Numbered from the stretch's first letter, positions 19,143 to 30,398 are shown. The stretch is DNA of 64,000 nt from Paraburkholderia sp. (GCF_024281035.1 NZ_JAMXLH010000058.1:53098-117097), one strand, 5' to 3'. Notes: a model not told the origin generated them from the sequence alone. A program made the numbers and translations.

Positions 19143-20279
19143 ATGAACTTGAAACAGAAATACCTCGCGCTCGCTGTTGCCGCTGGCGCGTTCTCGGCAA
19201 GTGGCGCACACGCGCAATCGAGCGTCCAGCTTTATGGCCTTATCGATCTTTCCGCCGTCGCGTACACGACTAACGCCGACGCAGCCGGCAATCACGTGAT
19301 CGGCATGGGCCACGAAGGTGAGCCGTGGTTCAGCGGCAGCCGTTGGGGCTTGCGCGGCAAGGAGGATATCGGCGGCGGCTCGAAGATCGTCTTCGACCTG
19401 GAAAGCGAATTCGTCGCCGCGAACGGCGCTTCGGAAGATCCCGGTCAGATTTTCGACCGTGATGCCTGGGTCGGTATAGAGAACGCAACGATCGGCCAGT
19501 TGTCGGCCGGCTTCCGGGACACGATAGCGAAGGACTTTTCAGGTCTCTATGGCGATCCGTACACCAGCATGAGATTCTCGCCAGGAGAAGGTGCGTATAC
19601 GAACTCCAACAATTTCAAGCAACTGATTTTTTACTCGGCCGGCCCGACGGGTACGCGTAACGAGAACGGTATCCAGTGGCGCAAGCTTTTCAGCAACGGC
19701 ATCTATGCGGCCGCCGGCTATCAATTCAGCAACTCGACGCAGTTCGCCAACGGCTCGGGTTATCAGGGCGCGCTTGGCTGGAACGTCGGACCGGCCTCCA
19801 TCGGCGGTTTCTACAATCACACGAACAACGATGGTTTTACCGGTCAGACGTATTCGGTGGGCGGCACGTATCGCTTCGGCATGAGCCGCGTCAACGCCGG
19901 TTACTTCCATTACACGGGCAAACAAGGTGCGCTGCCGGAGCGCCAGGACAACGCATGGACGGTGTCGTTCAGGCTCGCGCCGCATGGCCCGCTGGACTAT
20001 GAACTCGGTTATCAACAGATGCATGTAAAGAATGCCGCCTACGACAGCGACGGCAACATTCCGAACGCCAACTCCGGCTTGTTCGATCCGGCGGCTACGA
20101 CGGTTCACAACGGCTATAAGGAAACGCTCTACGCCTCGACGTTCTATCACCTCACCAAACGCACCGAGGTGTATCTGGCAGCCGACTATATGAGGCTGCA
20201 CGGCGGTTATACGGTAGCCGGAACCTTTGGCCACAACAACCAGTTTGAGGTGGCGACGGGTATCCGCACGCGCTTCTGA
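19143..20279 (+). CDS. Gram-negative porin
   Basis: MNLKQKYLALAVAAGAFSASGAHAQSSVQLYGLIDLSAVAYTTNADAAGN...SGSRWGLRGKEDIGGGSKIVFDLESEF...TGIRTRF; typical betaproteobacterial porin with terminal F. Confidence 0.93.
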   Translation: MNLKQKYLALAVAAGAFSASGAHAQSSVQLYGLIDLSAVAYTTNADAAGNHVIGMGHEGEPWFSGSRWGLRGKEDIGGGSKIVFDLESEFVAANGASEDPGQIFDRDAWVGIENATIGQLSAGFRDTIAKDFSGLYGDPYTSMRFSPGEGAYTNSNNFKQLIFYSAGPTGTRNENGIQWRKLFSNGIYAAAGYQFSNSTQFANGSGYQGALGWNVGPASIGGFYNHTNNDGFTGQTYSVGGTYRFGMSRVNAGYFHYTGKQGALPERQDNAWTVSFRLAPHGPLDYELGYQQMHVKNAAYDSDGNIPNANSGLFDPAATTVHNGYKETLYASTFYHLTKRTEVYLAADYMRLHGGYTVAGTFGHNNQFEVATGIRTRF

Positions 20280-20545
20280 TTTACCGGTTCCCTATTTCCG
20301 CGTAGCCCCGCCTTCGCCTGACGTTCTCCCGCTTTGCGGCGGCGGATTTGCCCGCTCGCCGCTTTTTTCCCAGCGATGCATTATCCGATAACCGGCAGGT
20401 TGCGTCGGAAATGTGAAACGGTAGTGCGGTCAATGGGGTTATTCTTTCAATCTTGCACGAACCATACGACAATAGGCCGCCAAGAACGAGTAGCAGTTAA
20501 TTTATTTTTTATCGCAGCAGTTGCTGCGTGCGTGGATCCACGCCA

Positions 20546-22012
20546 ATGACGCGTTACAAAACCCTCGCACAAACGATGGCCAAGGAAATCCGCTCCGGGA
20601 ACATTCCGGCCGGAGCAAGGATGCCATCGTTGCGTCACGTGATTGCCCAGCACGGTGTGAGCCAGTCGACTGCGTCGCATGCGTATTACCTGTTGGAAGA
20701 GTGGGGGCTTGTGCGCGCTCAGGAACGCTCCGGCTACTACGTTACGCAGGGCGCGGGGATTGCGGTCGATGTCAAGCGCAAAGTGCGGCCAGATTTCGAA
20801 TCAGGAAAGTTCGAAATCAGTAATCACATTTTCTCGGTACTCGAAGCGGCGAAGCACCCGGGCATCGTGCCGCTGGGATCTGCATTTCCTTCGCCACATC
20901 TGTTCCCATTGCGGCGGCTCGCCAAATCACTTGCGCAGTCCACGAAACTGATCAGCCCGTGGAGCACCGTTGTGGACCTGCCTCCGGGCAATGAGCAGCT
21001 GCGGCGGCAAATCGCGCTCCGCTACATGGGAATTGGCATTGCCCAGCCAATGGATGAGATCGTTGTCACGAACGGCGCGCTCGAAGCGCTGAACCTGTGC
21101 CTGATGGCGGTGACGCGGCCCGGCGACGTCGTTGCGGTGGAAGCACCGGGTTTTTATGCCGCGTTGCAGGCGATCGAACGGCTCGATTTGCGTGCCGTGG
21201 AAATTCCAGTCGATCCTGTCACCGGTCTCGATCTCGATGCACTGGCGCGTGCGCTTGATACCCATCCGATCAAGGCGTGCTGGTTCATGACGAACTTTCA
21301 GAATCCGACTGGCGTCACGCTGTCGACGGAAAAGAAGAAGGCGCTGGTCGAGCTGCTTGCGCGCAACGACGTGCCCCTGATTGAAGACGACGTGTATGGG
21401 GAACTGCACTATCAGGCGGACTATCCGCTGCCGGCTCGGGCATTCGACCGTCACGGCCTGGTGATGCATTGCAGCTCGTTCTCCAAGACGCTTGCGCCGG
21501 GGTACCGGATCGGCTGGGCGGCAACCGGGCGATACACGCAGGAGGTCCAGCGGCTCAAGCTGATGACGACCCTCTCCGCGAGCATCCCTGCCCAGGCGGG
21601 CATTGCCGACTATCTGCAGCACGGCGGGTACGACCGCCATCTGCGCAAGGTACGCAGTGCCCTGAGCACGCAGCGCGATTTGATCCTGATCGCGATCCGT
21701 CGCTGGCTACCACAGGCGGTCGTGCGTTCGTATCCGGACGGCGGATACTTCGTGTGGCTGGAGTTCCCGGATGAAATTGATGCGATGACGTTGCACAGGC
21801 TCGCGATCGCCAAAGGAATCAGCATTACGCCTGGCGCCATCTTCTCGGCGAGCCGTGCTTTTCGCAACTGCATCCGGCTCAACTACGGTCATCCGTGGTC
21901 GACGCGGATCGAGGCGGCGATCCGCGAACTGGGCGAGCTTGTGCCCGCAGCCAGCGGGTCTGCCGCGACGATGCGGTCTGACAATGGCGCTCCCAACATC
22001 GACTCGAACTGA
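20546..22012 (+). CDS. MocR-type GntR-HTH/PLP aminotransferase-fold regulator
   Basis: GntR N-terminus (LAQTMAKEIRSGNIPAGARMPSLRHVIAQHGVSQSTASHAYYLLEEWGLVRAQERSGYYV) fused to an aminotransferase domain (SSFSKTLAPGYRIGW). GTG 20528 is an alternative start. Confidence 0.87.
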   Translation: MTRYKTLAQTMAKEIRSGNIPAGARMPSLRHVIAQHGVSQSTASHAYYLLEEWGLVRAQERSGYYVTQGAGIAVDVKRKVRPDFESGKFEISNHIFSVLEAAKHPGIVPLGSAFPSPHLFPLRRLAKSLAQSTKLISPWSTVVDLPPGNEQLRRQIALRYMGIGIAQPMDEIVVTNGALEALNLCLMAVTRPGDVVAVEAPGFYAALQAIERLDLRAVEIPVDPVTGLDLDALARALDTHPIKACWFMTNFQNPTGVTLSTEKKKALVELLARNDVPLIEDDVYGELHYQADYPLPARAFDRHGLVMHCSSFSKTLAPGYRIGWAATGRYTQEVQRLKLMTTLSASIPAQAGIADYLQHGGYDRHLRKVRSALSTQRDLILIAIRRWLPQAVVRSYPDGGYFVWLEFPDEIDAMTLHRLAIAKGISITPGAIFSASRAFRNCIRLNYGHPWSTRIEAAIRELGELVPAASGSAATMRSDNGAPNIDSN

Positions 22013-22071
22013 CGGCTGCGGCGGCTCATTTTTTCGTAAAGGCATAAAGCGCCGCGCCGTCGTTAACCTCG

Positions 22072-23475
22072 CTAGACGAGGATCCGCTGGTGGGCCAGAG
22101 AAGGCTGCGCAAGCAGTGCGGAAAGCCTTTTCAAAGCCGTGCCGAGCTGTGATCGGTCCGCACTGCCGCCAAGGGATATACGGACCGCATTGGGCGGATT
22201 CGCCCCACGGTGGAAGGCAGTCGATGGCGCAACGACGAGGCCTGCTTCCCTCGCCGATGCTGCGAGATCGTTCGGGGTCCAGTAGCTGGGGAGGATTTGC
22301 CAGACGTGAATGCCACGGCAAGGGGACTCGCTCGCTCTTCCGGTCAGCAACAGTGCAGCGAGGTCCTGACGCGCCTGCGCCTCCGCCTTGACGCCTGCGA
22401 GCACTTGCGCGGCCGAGCCATCGTGCACCCACTGCGTGACGAGCGCGCTTGTCAAAGACGTCGACATTAGCGAAAACGAGCGCAGTACGGTCAGAAAACC
22501 ATCCGCATCCCGCGAGTCGGGCAACACAAGGAACGCTGTGCGCAAACCGGGTGTCAGGCATTTCGACATTGTCGACAGGTAATACACCAGATCGGGCATC
22601 AGCGATGCGAATGGCGGCGGCGGATCATCCGCAAAGAGCCAGTACGGATCATCCTCAATAAGCTTCAAGTCGCAGCGCGCGGCAACCGCCAGAAGCTCGT
22701 GCCGCCGAGCTTCGGGTATCGTCGCTGCGGCGGGGTTCTGAAGCGTCGGATTCAGGTAGACAAGCCTTGCGTCATGCTGGCGGCAAGCCGCTTCCAGGGC
22801 GTCGGGACGCATGCCGTGCGTGTCCGCCGCGACAACTTCGACGCGGCGCCCCAGTTGTTCGGCGGCGAGTGGTAGACCCGGATAAACAAGTGGTTCGGTC
22901 AGGATCGCATCGCCTGGCTGGGTCAACGCGAGAATCAGTGCGGCCAGTGCTGCCTGCGTACCGGGACACGAGACGACGCGAGCACTGTCGACACACCCCA
23001 GCATCGGTTTCAGCCACTCTGCGCCGGCCTCGCGGTCCGCCTGGCTTCCGCCGCCGAGATGATAGGTCATCAGCAGATCGGTGTCGCTGCGCATCATGAC
23101 CTGTGAAATTCCGTTGCGCAGGAGACTTTTCAGATCCACGCCGGCAGGTGGCGGCGGAATGTTCATGCTCAAATCGATTCGTTGCGCAAACTCGGCCTTC
23201 GGCATTGCGATGAAGGTGCCCAGCGCGCCGCGCGCTTCGATCAAATGGCGTCGTCGCGCTTCATTGAAGCTTCGGGTGATGGTGGTGAGGTCGACGCCGA
23301 GCTGCGTCGCGAGTTGCCGCTGGGGTGGCAGGCGGTCCCCCGAATTCAGCATGCCGGCGCTGATTGCACGCTCCAGAAAACCGACGATTTGCAGATAGCG
23401 TGGACCATCGGCGTCCAGGAACGGTGACGCCCAGGAAGGAGGGGAGTCGGCGGGCACTTTATGGAGATTACGCAT
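22072..23475 (-). CDS. MocR-type GntR-HTH/PLP aminotransferase-fold regulator
   Basis: YLQIVGFLERAISAGMLNSGDRLPPQRQLATQLGVDLTTITRSFNEARRRHLIEARGALGTFI plus aminotransferase domain (STMSKCLTPGLRTAFLV). Start uncertain (23475 or 23496). Confidence 0.85.
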   Translation of the reverse strand: MRNLHKVPADSPPSWASPFLDADGPRYLQIVGFLERAISAGMLNSGDRLPPQRQLATQLGVDLTTITRSFNEARRRHLIEARGALGTFIAMPKAEFAQRIDLSMNIPPPPAGVDLKSLLRNGISQVMMRSDTDLLMTYHLGGGSQADREAGAEWLKPMLGCVDSARVVSCPGTQAALAALILALTQPGDAILTEPLVYPGLPLAAEQLGRRVEVVAADTHGMRPDALEAACRQHDARLVYLNPTLQNPAAATIPEARRHELLAVAARCDLKLIEDDPYWLFADDPPPPFASLMPDLVYYLSTMSKCLTPGLRTAFLVLPDSRDADGFLTVLRSFSLMSTSLTSALVTQWVHDGSAAQVLAGVKAEAQARQDLAALLLTGRASESPCRGIHVWQILPSYWTPNDLAASAREAGLVVAPSTAFHRGANPPNAVRISLGGSADRSQLGTALKRLSALLAQPSLAHQRILV

Positions 23476-23487
23476 CGTTCTTGATTG

Positions 23488-23550
23488 CACAGGCAATGCC
23501 GCACTTTAGCACGCGTACTTAAGAGAAGTGGATGCGTACATATGGCGCTA
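23488..23550. repeat. 63-bp imperfect direct repeat, copy A
   Basis: GCACAGGCAATGCCGCACTTTAGCACGCGTACTTAAGAGAAGTGGATGCGTACATATGGCGCT; shares ACTTAA-N14-TACATATGGCGC with copy B. Confidence 0.65.
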
Positions 23551-23609
23551 TTTCGAACCAGACTACGATGCGGCGAGATGACGCGCAAAAAGGGGGTATT
23601 GATGGCCTT

Positions 23610-23672
23610 GTATGGGCGATGTCTTACCTTAGCATTTGCACTTAATAAATGCGGGTACTTACATATGGCGCC
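23610..23672. repeat. 63-bp imperfect direct repeat, copy B
   Basis: GTATGGGCGATGTCTTACCTTAGCATTTGCACTTAATAAATGCGGGTACTTACATATGGCGCC; same spacing and core as copy A, offset 122 bp. Confidence 0.65.
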
Positions 23673-24029
23673 CTGCGTGCGGGTCATTCCGGCCGCAGGC
23701 TTGAAAAAAATCGCGGCTGCTTTCTGGTCGCACATCGGTTAATAGACAAGGCGTTCAAATCGTCAATGCGAGCATCGGTGTTTAGTAGTCCGATGGCAAA
23801 CCGTCTGGCCATGTGCAGGGTTTTTCATTCAAATCGCGAGGAAGCCATCAAAACAAAGCTTCAAACACCGAAGGGGTCGCCAAGCGGGATATTTTTTGCG
23901 ATGCAGCCGGAGTTTGTGAATTGACTCCGCAGTGCGGCGAGTTGCCTCGCAAGCGCGAGATATTTTTCTGATGCCGGAAGAAAACTGACGGTTGCGTGGC
24001 GTTGAAATGAATTGGTGAGTGAGATTGTC

Positions 24030-25985
24030 ATGACGAATGCAAAAGTAAAAACTGAAGAAACCGTAGTCCCGGGCCGTCGCCGGTTCCTGGCGTCGTCCGC
24101 TGTGGCGGGTCTCGCGGGCGCGAGCCTGTCGCTGGGCCTGGCCGGTTGCAACAAGAGCAGCGATGCTGCTTCCACGGCATCAGGTGCCGCGAGCGCGGCA
24201 AGCGGTGCGGATCCGCAGGCGAGCATCAACTGGGAAAAGTATGAAGTGCATCCCGGCAAGCTCGACGCGTACTACGGCATTTCGAGCGGTGGCCACTCCG
24301 GCGACGTGCGCATTCACGGCGTGCCGTCCGGCCGTGAAATCCGCCGTATCCCGGTGTTCAACGTCGACTGCATGTCCGGCTGGGGCATCACGAACGAATC
24401 GCGCGCGATCATCGGCACGAAGCCGAATGGCCAGCTGAACTACACCAATGGCGATAGCCATCACGTCCACGGCTCGTACACGGACGGCGTCTATGACGGC
24501 AAGTACATCTTCGTCAATGACAAGCTCAATGCCCGTATTGCGCGCGTGAGGCTCGACACGATGGAGTGCGACGCGATCACGCAACTGCCGAACGTGCAGG
24601 GGTACCATGGCAATTTCCCGGACAAGCGCGACCCGGTCGACGAGAAGATCAACTACACGACCCGCGTGTTCTGCGGCATGGAATTCCATATTCCGCAGCC
24701 GAACGACGGCCGCGATTTGAACGATCCGTCGAAGTACTTCTGCCTGTTTACCTGCGTCGACACGCAGACGATGCAGACGCGCTGGCAGATCAAGATCGAC
24801 GGCAACATCGACCTCGTCGCGACCTCGTACGACGGCAAGCTCGCGTGCTCGAACCAGTACAACACCGAGAACGGCGTCCACTATGAAGAGATGATGGCCG
24901 CCGAGCGCGATGCGTGCGTGTTCTTCAACATTGCGCGTATCGAAGAAGCCGTGAAGGCAGGCAAGTTCATCCACATCGGCGACTCGAAGGTGCCGGTCGT
25001 CGACGGCACGAAGGCCGGCAACACCGACCCGAAGACGGCGCTCGTCCTGTACGTGCCCGTTCCGAAGAACCCGCACGGCGTGAACGTTACGCCGGACGGC
25101 AAGTACTACGCGTGCTCCGGCAAGCTGTCGCCGACCGCCACCGTGATCCAGCACGATCTGGTGCTGAAGTGGTTCGAGGGTGGTCTGAAAGACCCGCGCG
25201 ACACGGTCGTCGCCGAGCCGGAGATCGGTCTTGGGCCGCTCCACACGGCCTTCGACGGCAAGGGCTTCATCTACACCACGCTCTTCCTTGACAGCCAGAT
25301 CGTCAAGTGGGATCTCGAAGCCGCGAAGAAGGCGTACCAGGGCGACAAGAACGCGAAGGTCGTGATCGACCGCATCGACGTTCACTACCAGCCGGGCCAC
25401 GGCTTCACGTCGATGGGCGAGACGAACCAGCCGGACGGTCAGTTTTTCCTCTCGGACAACAAGTTCTCGAAGGACCGCTACCTGCCCGTCGGCCCGCTGC
25501 ACCCGGACAGTTCGCAGCTGATCGACATCACCGGCGAGAAGATGGTGCTTGTCGCCGATCACCCGCTCTATCCGGAGCCGCACGATTCGATCATCGTTCG
25601 CCGCGACATCATCAAGACCCGGCAGATCTACAACCTGGACGACTTCCCGCTCGCGACGAAGAGCGTGAAGGACAACCGCATCGAGCGTAACGGCAAGAAG
25701 GTCACGATCCATCTGACCTCGCAGGCGCCGGCGTACGGTCTGCGTGAATGGACGGTGAAGAAAGGCGATGAGGTCACCATCATTCTCACGAACCTGGACA
25801 AGGTCGAAGATCTGACGCACGGTTTCGGGATCCCTTTCTACAACATCTCCTTCGTCGTGCATCCGCAGCAGACCCAGTCTGTCACGTTCATCGCTGACAA
25901 GCCGGGCGTGTACTGGTGTTACTGCCTGAACTTCTGCCACGCGCTGCACCTGGAAATGCGTTCCCGGATGATTGTCGAAAAGTAA
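24030..25985 (+). CDS. nosZ: Nitrous-oxide reductase, with Tat-type signal and lipobox
   Basis: Tat/lipobox N-terminus RRRFLASSAVAGLAGASLSLGLAGC; CuZ motifs GDSHHVHGSYTDG and EPHDSIIVRRD; CuA region DLTHGF...CLNFCHALHLEM. Confidence 0.92.
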   Translation: MTNAKVKTEETVVPGRRRFLASSAVAGLAGASLSLGLAGCNKSSDAASTASGAASAASGADPQASINWEKYEVHPGKLDAYYGISSGGHSGDVRIHGVPSGREIRRIPVFNVDCMSGWGITNESRAIIGTKPNGQLNYTNGDSHHVHGSYTDGVYDGKYIFVNDKLNARIARVRLDTMECDAITQLPNVQGYHGNFPDKRDPVDEKINYTTRVFCGMEFHIPQPNDGRDLNDPSKYFCLFTCVDTQTMQTRWQIKIDGNIDLVATSYDGKLACSNQYNTENGVHYEEMMAAERDACVFFNIARIEEAVKAGKFIHIGDSKVPVVDGTKAGNTDPKTALVLYVPVPKNPHGVNVTPDGKYYACSGKLSPTATVIQHDLVLKWFEGGLKDPRDTVVAEPEIGLGPLHTAFDGKGFIYTTLFLDSQIVKWDLEAAKKAYQGDKNAKVVIDRIDVHYQPGHGFTSMGETNQPDGQFFLSDNKFSKDRYLPVGPLHPDSSQLIDITGEKMVLVADHPLYPEPHDSIIVRRDIIKTRQIYNLDDFPLATKSVKDNRIERNGKKVTIHLTSQAPAYGLREWTVKKGDEVTIILTNLDKVEDLTHGFGIPFYNISFVVHPQQTQSVTFIADKPGVYWCYCLNFCHALHLEMRSRMIVEK

Positions 25986-26167
25986 CGCGTCAACGTGCAT
26001 ATCGTGCGAAGCAGGCTACGTGATCGGCGCCGAACCGTGGCGTAACGTCGCACGCTGATCGAACGGTTGCTTGTGCAACCGTTGCGGGGCTGGACGCCTT
26101 CGTTTGCACCGCTACCCCGAGGGCGCGCAAACGGACGCATCTTGAAGATTATTAATGTGGGAGGACC

Positions 26168-26665
26168 ATGAAAACCCGTAACCTGATGCTTGTTGGACTT
26201 GGATTCGCACTGACCCTCGGTCTCTCGGCCTGCGGCAAGAGTGACGATGCTTCGCAATCGGCCAGCGCTGCTTCGGCCGCGGCGCCTGTCGCTTCCGTCG
26301 CGGTCGAGGCGTCCGCGTCGGCCGCAGCGCCCGCAGCGCCCGAAGCGGCAGCCGCCAGCGACGCGGCACCCGCTGCAGCTGTGGCGACTGCCGCAGCCGG
26401 TGGCGACGACGCGGCGGTTGGCGAGAAGACGTTCAAGGGCACCTGCTTTATGTGCCACCAGACCGGCGCTGCCGGCGCGCCGCTCTTCGGCAACAAGGCC
26501 GACTGGGCACCGCGTATCGCGAAGGGCAAGGACACGCTGTACAAGCACGCGCTGGAAGGCTTCACCGGCAACAACGGCACGATGCCCGCGCACGGCGGCA
26601 ACCCGAGCCTGAAGGACGATGAAGTCAAGGCGGCCGTCGATTACATGGTTGCGAAGGCGCAGTAA
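26168..26665 (+). CDS. Lipoprotein c-type cytochrome (one CxxCH) with Ala/Ser-rich linker
   Basis: MKTRNLMLVGLGFALTLGLSAC-GKSDD lipobox, long A/S/P linker, GEKTFKGTCFMCHQTGAAGAPLFGNKADWAPRIAKGKDTLYKHALEGFTG...MPAHGGNPSLKDDEVKAAVDYMV. Confidence 0.88.
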   Translation: MKTRNLMLVGLGFALTLGLSACGKSDDASQSASAASAAAPVASVAVEASASAAAPAAPEAAAASDAAPAAAVATAAAGGDDAAVGEKTFKGTCFMCHQTGAAGAPLFGNKADWAPRIAKGKDTLYKHALEGFTGNNGTMPAHGGNPSLKDDEVKAAVDYMVAKAQ

Positions 26666-26873
26666 AACCGGCCACAGCACCGCGTTTCTGATCGGCTGGC
26701 GTACGACCAGGATGGGAAGGACGCGATGCAGTTGCGGGTCTCTGAAGAATCGAGAAAGCGCAAACGTCGGGTTATTCGATGAAAGGAGCCGTTCGCTAGC
26801 AGGGCGCAGCGTTCAGGGAAGGCCCGGCACAATGCGGTTTGATTTTGCGCATGTCCGACCGGTCCTGAACGTC

Positions 26874-26937
26874 AATCTGCTGCGGTGAACTTCTCATCGC
26901 CTGCTTCTAGACGCCATCTCGGCAAGGGCGGATCATA
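26874..26937. repeat. 64-bp direct repeat, copy 1
   Basis: AATCTGCTGCGGTGAACTTCTCATCGCCTGCTTCTAGACGCCATCTCGGCAAGGGCGGATCATA; 58/64 identical to 27150-27213 by eye. Confidence 0.85.
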
Positions 26938-27079
26938 AAGCCTATGAGTATTGACTTCCGGGGTTCTTTCGCCGGAATGCTGCGGGATGACTGGGCGAGT
27001 GCCTGAATGGCCCCCCAGGCCCGCAGTGGTTGAAATTCTCACTCGTCCGTAGCGGCCTGTCCGTAAAACGGCAAGCCTT

Positions 27080-27114
27080 CGGCCCCGACACGCAAGCGTC
27101 GGGGCCGTTTTTTT
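27080..27114 (+). terminator. Rho-independent terminator with no ORF immediately upstream
   Basis: CGGCCCCGAC-ACGCAAGC-GTCGGGGCCG followed by TTTTTTT; 10-bp perfect stem. Confidence 0.8.
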
Positions 27115-27149
27115 ACGGCCGTAGCAAGAACGCCGGAGCCGTGGCTTTT

Positions 27150-27213
27150 AATCTGCTGCGGTGAATTTCTCATCGCCTGCTTCTAGACGCCGACTCGTCA
27201 AGAGCGGACCATA
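27150..27213. repeat. 64-bp direct repeat, copy 2
   Basis: AATCTGCTGCGGTGAATTTCTCATCGCCTGCTTCTAGACGCCGACTCGTCAAGAGCGGACCATA. Confidence 0.85.
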
Positions 27214-27449
27214 CCGGGGGTGCTCGCTGAAAAGCCGGGCTACCGTCAATCGTCCGTTATCCATCAACGCACCTCGATTTGCGACACGCTCGAGGCCCGA
27301 TTCAAGCAGCGGGCTGGCGCACAAAGAAACGCGTGCGGACGTACGCAAATAGTCTACTCGCTCGACTTCTGCCAGAGTCAGCCAAGGTGATACGTATTTA
27401 TCGTTATCCGGTTTATTAGTTTGCTTTTTTATAAAAAAGGAGAGGCTTC

Positions 27450-29425
<1,976 letters not shown>

Positions 29426-29632
29426 ACAGATGCGCTGATTCCGTGAGGAAAGGTGCCGGAGCCTGCGCAAGCGGGCTCCGTCGTCCGGTGCATTTCGATG
29501 CACTTCCTTTCCTGATTTTTCCTCTTCAAGGAATCCCTTCACGCTGCCGTGTTACCCGGGTTGGGTGGAGAAATTTCTTCGGATTTTCCGATCATCAACC
29601 CGGACGGCAGCGCTAGCCTGATCCGTCAAACC

Positions 29633-30358
29633 ATGAGTTCCGCCGAGCGTTTTACTGCATCTTCCGATGCTGTTGCATCCGCATCCATCTCCGCCCAGGA
29701 TGCGCCTTCCGTGACAGCATCCGCCATTCCCGAAGCTACGCCGGATGACCGGTACTTGCCAGGCGATGTGGCCATGTGGTTCTTCATCGTGGCGGAACTG
29801 CTGGTATTCGCCTGCTTTTTCATTGCATATGGCTGGCATCGGGCGAGTGAGCCATCTGTGTTCACGCGCGGACAGGCGCAGTTGCACATCGGACTGGGCG
29901 CGTTCAATACCGTCGTGCTGATCCTCGGTGGGCTGTGCGCCGCCACGGCTGCGCAGCAGGCGCGTGCGGCGATTGCCGTGGCCGGCAACGGCACGCAAGC
30001 CACGGCGCGGGCACTCCGTCTGGCGCGGCGCGGCTTGCTGGCGGCATGTGCCTTTGGGCTGGTGTTCGTCGTGTGCAAGCTCACGGACTTCGGCCTGCTC
30101 TTCAAGGCGGGGCACGATGTGGACAGCGACGACTTCTGGATGTTCTATTTCTCGCTGACCTTCTTCCACTTCATGCACGTGCTGCTGGGCATGGTGATCC
30201 TGCTCTACGTGTACTGGCCATTGCGCAAGTTGACAGGCAAGGACGGCGCAGGCTGTACGGTTGAACAGGCACACGCCGTCGAATCGGGTGCTTCCTACTG
30301 GCACATGGTGGACATGGTGTGGCTGGTGCTGTTCGCGCTGGTGTACATCGCACGCTAG
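29633..30358 (+). CDS. norE: NorE-like cytochrome c oxidase subunit III family protein
   Basis: YLPGDVAMWFFIVAELLVFACFFIAYGWHR...DSDDFWMFYFSLTFFHFMHVLLGMVIL; downstream of norB. Confidence 0.87.
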   Translation: MSSAERFTASSDAVASASISAQDAPSVTASAIPEATPDDRYLPGDVAMWFFIVAELLVFACFFIAYGWHRASEPSVFTRGQAQLHIGLGAFNTVVLILGGLCAATAAQQARAAIAVAGNGTQATARALRLARRGLLAACAFGLVFVVCKLTDFGLLFKAGHDVDSDDFWMFYFSLTFFHFMHVLLGMVILLYVYWPLRKLTGKDGAGCTVEQAHAVESGASYWHMVDMVWLVLFALVYIAR

Positions 30359-30398
30359 GCATCGCACGCCAGGCATCGCATTCGATTTGAGGACTTGC

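Noticed and set aside
29458-29479. GGAGCC..GGCTCC hairpin after norB
   Set aside because: Short 6-bp stem without a T-tract; possibly a processing stem but not supported.
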